Below, piece after piece: positions 6,788-10,854 of a stretch of 10,854 nucleotides of DNA. Source of the DNA: Elusimicrobiota bacterium. GTDB taxonomy: Bacteria > Elusimicrobiota > Elusimicrobia > UBA1565 > UBA9628. Within the stretch, counting starts at the first letter, position 1, and each line of letters opens with the position of its first letter. The position numbers and the translations under genes are program-made. The stretch spans positions 1 to 10,854 of the forward strand of contig JAMPYD010000038.1 in the NCBI GenBank assembly GCA_023700845.1, in the 5' to 3' direction. The notes beneath the pieces are model-generated. The model did no database searches. It saw only the letters and a program-made list of their open reading frames with translations, and was not told where the DNA came from.

Positions 6788-6790
6788 ACC

Positions 6791-6797
6791 AGGAGAG
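6791..6797 (+). promoter_or_regulatory. Ribosome binding site of the peroxidase gene
   Basis: AGGAGAG with GGAG ending five bases before the ATG at 6801. It confirms that start. Confidence 0.75.
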
Positions 6798-6800
6798 CCC

Positions 6801-7808
6801 ATGATCCGCCTGCTCGCCGCCGTGCTTCTCGCCGCCTGCGCCGCGCCCGCCTTCGCCTTCGACGGCCCCGAGTATCCGTACAAGGTGCCGCTCGGCCTGA
6901 AGGCGCCGGACGTCCCCGAGGACAACCCGGTCACCGACGCCAAGGTGGACCTCGGCAAGAAGCTCTATTTCGACAAGCGCCTCTCCCGCGACGGCACGGT
7001 CTCCTGCGCGACCTGCCACGCCCCGGAGAAGGGCTGGACCGACCAGTCGCCGGTGTCCACGGGCATCAAGGGCCAGAAGGGCGGCGTCTCCGCGCCGACC
7101 GTGCTCAACGCCGCCTACATGGAGTTCCAGTTCTGGGACGGCCGCGCCCCGAGCCTCGAGGAGCAGGCCAAGGGCCCCATCCAGAACCCGCTCGAGATGG
7201 GCTTCACGCACGAGGAGGCCGTCGCGCGCCTGAAATCGATCAAGGGCTACGCGCCCTTGTTCAAGAAAGCCTTCGGCGACGAGGCCATCGACATCGACCG
7301 CGTGGCCAAGGCGATCGCGACGTTCGAGCGCACGGTCCTCACCGGCAACGCGCCGTTCGACCGGTGGCAGGCGGGGGACAAGAAGGCGATGAGCGCGTCC
7401 GCGATCCGCGGCCGCGAGCTCTTCAACGGCAAGGCCAACTGCCAGTTCTGCCACGACGGCTTCAACTTCTCCAACTCCGACTTCCACAACATCGGCGTGG
7501 GGATGCAGGCCAAGGAGCCGAACCCCGGCCGCTTCGCCCAGACCAAGGACGAGAAGCACATCGGGGCCTTCAAGACCCCGACCTTGCGCAACCTCAAATA
7601 CACCGCGCCCTACATGCACGACGGCTCCGAGGCGACCTTGGAGGCGGTGGTCGAGTACTACAACAAGGGCGGAGCGGCGAACCCGCACCTCGACGGACGC
7701 ATGAAGGCCCTCGCCCTGACCGACCAGGAGAAGAAGGACCTCGTCGCCTTCATGAACGCGCTCAACGGCGACCCGGTGGCCGTCAAATTTCCTAAAATGC
7801 CGGAATGA
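6801..7808 (+). CDS. Periplasmic di-haem cytochrome c peroxidase (CcpA/MauG family)
   Basis: A 335-residue secreted protein. Residues 1-19 form a signal peptide (MIRLL, hydrophobic core, APAFA cleavage). Two haem c sites are present: CATCH (69-73) and CQFCH (214-218). Other family marks are APTVLNAAYMEFQFWDGRAPSLEEQAKGPI (98-127), RVAKAIATFERTVLTGNAPFDRW (167-189), FKTPTLRNLKYTAPYMHDG (257-275) with Met272 as the probable axial ligand of the electron-transfer haem, and a C-terminal LTDQEKKDLVAFMNAL helix. The family reduces hydrogen peroxide to water with electrons from small cytochromes or copper proteins. Length is normal. Its promoter carries a Fur-like box, pointing to control by iron or peroxide, sensible for a haem enzyme. 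Its TGA overlaps the start of the thioesterase gene by four bases. A MauG-like cofactor-oxidising role cannot be excluded. Confidence 0.94.
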   Translation: MIRLLAAVLLAACAAPAFAFDGPEYPYKVPLGLKAPDVPEDNPVTDAKVDLGKKLYFDKRLSRDGTVSCATCHAPEKGWTDQSPVSTGIKGQKGGVSAPTVLNAAYMEFQFWDGRAPSLEEQAKGPIQNPLEMGFTHEEAVARLKSIKGYAPLFKKAFGDEAIDIDRVAKAIATFERTVLTGNAPFDRWQAGDKKAMSASAIRGRELFNGKANCQFCHDGFNFSNSDFHNIGVGMQAKEPNPGRFAQTKDEKHIGAFKTPTLRNLKYTAPYMHDGSEATLEAVVEYYNKGGAANPHLDGRMKALALTDQEKKDLVAFMNALNGDPVAVKFPKMPE

Positions 7809-8293
7809 AATCGCCCCACGCCGTGCCCTGGCCCCTCCCCGGCTGGGAGGAAGTCCAGCCGTTCCCGTTCGCCGCGGCGAGGGGGGCCTTCGCCGGCATG
7901 ACCGGAACCGAAGGGCGCATCGTCCTCAAGTATTACCGCCGGGAGGACGGGTCCCTGGTCGCCACCGCGCGCTTCGGCCACCTGTCCGAGGGGGCCCCGG
8001 GCCTGGTGCACGGCGGCGCCCTGCTGACGGCCCTCGACGAGGCGCTGGGGGCCGCGGCCTGGCTCGCCGGACGCCCCGTCATGACGGCGCGCCTGACCAC
8101 GGAGTTCCGCAAGGGCGTGCCGGTGGGGGCCACCATGCTCGTCGAGACGCGCCTGATCCGGGAGCGCCACCGCCTGGTGCTGCTCGAGGGAACCTTGAGC
8201 GGCCCGGACCACGTCGTCTACGCGTACGCGGACGGGCGCTTCATGGTCCTCGCCGATTCCGATCAACGCCGCATTTTAGGACGGACGGTCTAA
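7805..8293 (+). CDS. Hotdog-fold acyl-CoA thioesterase (4HBT, PaaI/THEM4-like)
   Basis: A 162-residue protein of typical length for a single hotdog domain. The core motif is GLVHGGALLTALDEALGAAAW (66-86), with the HGG turn at His69-Gly71 and the acidic pair Asp78/Glu79 on the central helix, as in PaaI-type thioesterases. It is followed by TARLTTEFRKGVPVGATMLVETRLI (94-118), the strand pair normally seen after that helix. These enzymes hydrolyse acyl- or aryl-CoA thioesters, usually as tetramers in the cytoplasm. The start ATG overlaps the peroxidase stop (ATGA), so the gene shares the peroxidase promoter and probably its Fur-type control. Substrate is unknown; an aromatic-CoA role would fit the divergent PaaA/PaaG/PaaF genes but is only inference. 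Confidence 0.83.
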   Translation: MKSPHAVPWPLPGWEEVQPFPFAAARGAFAGMTGTEGRIVLKYYRREDGSLVATARFGHLSEGAPGLVHGGALLTALDEALGAAAWLAGRPVMTARLTTEFRKGVPVGATMLVETRLIRERHRLVLLEGTLSGPDHVVYAYADGRFMVLADSDQRRILGRTV

Positions 8294-8314
8294 ATATCCC
8301 GGGCCAAAAAAGGT

Positions 8315-8320
8315 TAATAT
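8315..8320 (+). promoter_or_regulatory. Candidate -10 box for a leaderless aminotransferase mRNA
   Basis: TAATAT in the 33-base gap after the thioesterase, ending six bases before the ATG at 8327. It sits in GGTTAA-N9-ATG, the same arrangement as GGTTAA-N9-GTG at 5483-5500. No -35 is visible at 17 bases. The alternative is a weak, distant AAAGG ribosome site at 8309-8313. Confidence 0.35.
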
Positions 8321-8326
8321 TCCGAC

Positions 8327-9511
8327 ATGAGACTCGCTAAAAGCTTTTCCCGCCTCGGAACCGAAACCGCCTTCGAAGTCCTCGCCCGCGCGCGCGCGCT
8401 CGAGGCCCAGGGCCGCAAGATCGTGCACCTCGAGATCGGAGAGCCCGACTTCGACACCCCGGCCAACATCCGCGACGCGGCCAAGAAGGCCCTCGACGCC
8501 GGCCACACGCACTACGGCCCCTCGGCCGGCCTGCCCGACACGCGCAAGGCGATCGCGGAGTACGTGAGCAAGTCCCGGGGCGTCTCGTATGCCGCCGAAG
8601 AAACCGTAATAGTGCCCGGCGGCAAGCCGATCATCTTCTTCACCATCCTCGCCTTGGTCGAGCCCGGCGACGAGGTCATCTACCCGAACCCCGGCTTCCC
8701 GATCTACGAGTCGATGATCAACTACGTCGGCGGCAAGCCCGTGCCCCTGCCGATCCGCGAGGAGCTCGACTGGGACTTCGACGCCGAGGAGTTCGAGAAG
8801 CTGCTCACCCCGAAGACCAAGCTCGTCATCCTGAACTCGCCCGCCAACCCGACCGGCGGCGTGATGACGAAGGAGACGATGGACCGCGTGGCGAAGGCGC
8901 TGGCGAAATTCCCGGATGCGATGCTGCTCGCCGACGAGATCTACTCCCGCATCGTCTACGAAGGCAAGCATCTCTCCTTGCTCGCCTACCCCGGCATGAA
9001 GGAGCGCACCATCCTCCTCGACGGCTTCTCGAAGACCTGGGCGATGACCGGCTGGCGCCTCGGCTACGGCGTCGGGCCCAAGTGGCTGATCGACGCGATC
9101 GCCAAGCTCTCGACCAACGACCACTCCTGCGTGCCCGCGTTCTCGCAGTACGCCGCGATCGAGGCCCTGACGGGACCGCAGGATTCCGTGACCGCCATGG
9201 TCGCCGAGTTCAAGCGCCGCCGCGACGTGATCGTGAAGGGATTAAATTCCTTGCCGGGAGTGACCTGCAAGACACCGAAAGCGGCCTTTTACGTTTTTCC
9301 GAGCATCAAAGGCACCGGATTAACGTCGAAGACCTTAGCCGACGCCCTGCTGGCCCAGGCGGGGGTTGCTTGTCTCCCCGGCACCTCGTTCGGCGCCATG
9401 GGCGAGGGCTACCTGCGCTTCTCCTACGCCAACTCGGTCGCCAACATCGAGACCGCGCTGGCGTCGATGAAGGCGGCCCTGCCCAAACTCTCGGCGGTCG
9501 CCGCGAAGTGA
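8327..9511 (+). CDS. Class I PLP aminotransferase (aspartate/aromatic type, subfamily I-gamma)
   Basis: A 394-residue cytoplasmic aminotransferase that swaps an amino group between an amino acid and a 2-oxo acid. Visible motifs are EIGEPDFDTP (36-45), HYGPSAGLPDTRKAIAEY (62-79), NSPANPTGG with Asn174, ADEIYS with Asp203 and Tyr206 for PLP, SKTWAMTGWRLGY with the Schiff-base Lys236 and phosphate-binding Arg244, and YLRFSYANS with Arg364 for the substrate carboxylate. This is the pattern of thermophile-type aspartate and aromatic aminotransferases; substrate choice between Asp, Phe/Tyr and Ala cannot be decided. The 3' quarter contains a low-GC patch (line 9241-9300 is 48% GC by hand count). 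The stop overlaps the next gene by GTGA. Confidence 0.9.
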   Translation: MRLAKSFSRLGTETAFEVLARARALEAQGRKIVHLEIGEPDFDTPANIRDAAKKALDAGHTHYGPSAGLPDTRKAIAEYVSKSRGVSYAAEETVIVPGGKPIIFFTILALVEPGDEVIYPNPGFPIYESMINYVGGKPVPLPIREELDWDFDAEEFEKLLTPKTKLVILNSPANPTGGVMTKETMDRVAKALAKFPDAMLLADEIYSRIVYEGKHLSLLAYPGMKERTILLDGFSKTWAMTGWRLGYGVGPKWLIDAIAKLSTNDHSCVPAFSQYAAIEALTGPQDSVTAMVAEFKRRRDVIVKGLNSLPGVTCKTPKAAFYVFPSIKGTGLTSKTLADALLAQAGVACLPGTSFGAMGEGYLRFSYANSVANIETALASMKAALPKLSAVAAK

Positions 9512-10854
9512 ACGCGGACAGGCGGTCGCTCGACCGCCTCCTGACCTACGTCAGGCCGCACCGCGTCCGCCTGCTCCAGGCCACTTTCGTCATGGTCTGC
9601 ATGGCCGCGCTCAACGGCACCCTCGTGAGGGTGCTCGGCCCCATCACGAACAGCCTGTTCATCGACTCCGACCCGGTGAAGCTCAAGCGGGTGGCGCTGA
9701 TGATCCCCGCGATCTTCTTCCTCAAGCTCATATTCCAGTACACGCAGAGCTACCTGATGAGCTGGCTCGGCCAGAAGATCACGCAGGAGATCCGCGAGGA
9801 CCTGTTCACCCACCTGCACGCCCTCTCGATGGACTTCTTCTGGAAGTCGAAGGCGGGAGAGGTCCTGGCGAAGCTCACCAACGACATGACCGCGCTGCAG
9901 TCCGCGCTCCAGTTCGTGCCGCTGTACGCCATCCGCGACTCCCTGACCATCGTCTTCGTGCTCATCATCATGATCACGACCAACCCGAAGTTCGCTTTGG
10001 TCGCGCTCATCGTCATCCCGGTCGCGGGCGGGGTCCTCGGAGTCCTCGGGCGCAAGCTGCGCTCCTCCGGGCGCCGCGGCCAGGAGGTGATGGGGGAGAT
10101 CTACCACCGCTTCCAGGAGAGCCTGCAGGGCATGCTCGTGGTCAAGTCCTTCAACTACGAGAAGGGCTCGATCGCGAAGTTCCGCGTGGAGAACGACGAA
10201 TTTTTCCACCAAATGATGCGCTACTTCAGAGCCACCGCGCTGTCGGGGCCGCTGATGGAGTTTCTCGGCTCGCTGATCATGGCCGCCATCGTCTGGCTCG
10301 GCGGCTCCGCCATCGGCGCGGGGCGCATGACCGCGTCGCAGTTCGCGGTCTTTATCGGATCTTTCTTCATGGCTTACGGCCCGATCAAAAATCTGGCCCA
10401 GATGAATTCGACCTTGCAGTTGGGTTTGGCCGCCGCCGAACGCATTTTCTCGATCCTGGATGAATCGCCGTCCGTCGTTGAGCCGCTCCATCCGCTGCCG
10501 TTCCCTCCGTTGGCGCAGGGCGTGACGTTCGAAAACGTGTCCTTCAAATATCCGTCCCGCGAACTGTGGGCCTTAAAAGACGTTTCCCTCACGATCAAGC
10601 CCGGCGAGGTCGTCGCGCTGGCCGGTCCTTCGGGCTCCGGCAAAACGACGTTCGTTCATCTTCTTTTACGTCTGTTCGACCCGACCGAGGGCCGAATTCT
10701 CATCGACGGCGTCGATCTGCGGGACATGTCCTCGCACGAGATCCGGAAGCGATTAGGGCTCGTCTCCCAGGAAACCATACTCTTCAACGACACCGTCTTC
10801 GGCAACGTCGCGATCGGCCGCGAAGGCGCCTCCCGGGCGGACGTGCAGAAGGCC
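9508..10854 (+). CDS. MsbA-like ABC exporter, half-transporter (3' end outside window)
   Basis: The frame starts at a GTG overlapping the aminotransferase stop by four bases (GTGA) and stays open for 449 codons to the window edge. Residues 1 to about 320 form a six-helix ABC exporter membrane domain, including the coupling-helix-type segments QEIREDLFTHLHALSMDFF and YHRFQESLQGMLVVKSFNYE. The nucleotide-binding domain starts near 345 (VTFENVSFKYP). Its Walker A is GPSGSGKTT (373-381) and its Q-loop is LVSQETILFNDTV with Gln421. The signature LSGGQ, Walker B and H-loop are outside. The family exports lipids such as lipid A precursors, or drugs, across the inner membrane as homo- or heterodimers. 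The second part has markedly lower GC than the first (55-62% against 82% for line 10021-10080). Cargo is unknown. Confidence 0.9.
   Translation, partial: MNADRRSLDRLLTYVRPHRVRLLQATFVMVCMAALNGTLVRVLGPITNSLFIDSDPVKLKRVALMIPAIFFLKLIFQYTQSYLMSWLGQKITQEIREDLFTHLHALSMDFFWKSKAGEVLAKLTNDMTALQSALQFVPLYAIRDSLTIVFVLIIMITTNPKFALVALIVIPVAGGVLGVLGRKLRSSGRRGQEVMGEIYHRFQESLQGMLVVKSFNYEKGSIAKFRVENDEFFHQMMRYFRATALSGPLMEFLGSLIMAAIVWLGGSAIGAGRMTASQFAVFIGSFFMAYGPIKNLAQMNSTLQLGLAAAERIFSILDESPSVVEPLHPLPFPPLAQGVTFENVSFKYPSRELWALKDVSLTIKPGEVVALAGPSGSGKTTFVHLLLRLFDPTEGRILIDGVDLRDMSSHEIRKRLGLVSQETILFNDTVFGNVAIGREGASRADVQKA

Noticed and set aside
6366..7688. 440-codon minus-strand open frame
   Set aside because: Opposite the sensor-like gene and the di-haem peroxidase, and it crosses the peroxidase promoter; Arg/Gly-rich, no motif.
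9424..10491. 355-codon minus-strand open frame
   Set aside because: Opposite the aminotransferase end and the ABC exporter membrane domain; His/Glu/Asp-rich shadow composition.

Overview
The window is high-GC, densely packed bacterial DNA. Nearly every base is coding, genes are joined by 4-base ATGA/GTGA overlaps or 1-2 base gaps, and no stretch over 300 bases lacks a gene. I see no tRNA, rRNA, CRISPR array, transposase or integrase. A periplasmic di-haem cytochrome c peroxidase and an MsbA-like exporter fit a Gram-negative-type cell envelope. I cannot assign a phylum from sequence alone.

Left half, minus strand (5393 down to 1): one tightly spaced run of six genes. In transcription order these are an NAD-type aldehyde dehydrogenase, a PaaF-like enoyl-CoA hydratase, a PaaG-like enoyl-CoA isomerase, a PaaA-like di-iron oxygenase, a small unrecognised multi-pass membrane protein, and the N-terminal part of a GT39/PMT-type membrane glycosyltransferase that leaves the window at base 1. 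The four enzymes look like a reduced phenylacetate-type CoA pathway (epoxidation, isomerisation, hydration, aldehyde oxidation). The partner subunits PaaB, PaaC, PaaD and PaaE are not in the run, and neither is the ligase PaaK.

Centre (5394-5497): a 104-base divergent promoter region. To the right, on the plus strand, lies a six-TM protein with a histidine-kinase-like cytoplasmic part that appears to have lost the phosphoacceptor histidine and the ATP-binding boxes. Its sigma-70-like promoter places the transcription start at or next to the GTG start codon, so its mRNA is probably leaderless.

Right half, plus strand: a strong consensus promoter with a near-perfect Fur-type operator drives a di-haem cytochrome c peroxidase, whose stop overlaps the start of a hotdog-fold thioesterase. 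A short gap with a second probable leaderless start leads to a class I aminotransferase, overlapped by an MsbA-like ABC exporter that runs off the right end.

The most notable points are the solitary PaaA-like oxygenase with PaaG/PaaF/ALDH partners, the apparent pseudo-histidine kinase, the Fur-like box on the peroxidase promoter, a shared GGTTAA-N9-start motif at two probable leaderless genes, and abrupt low-GC patches inside otherwise high-GC genes.
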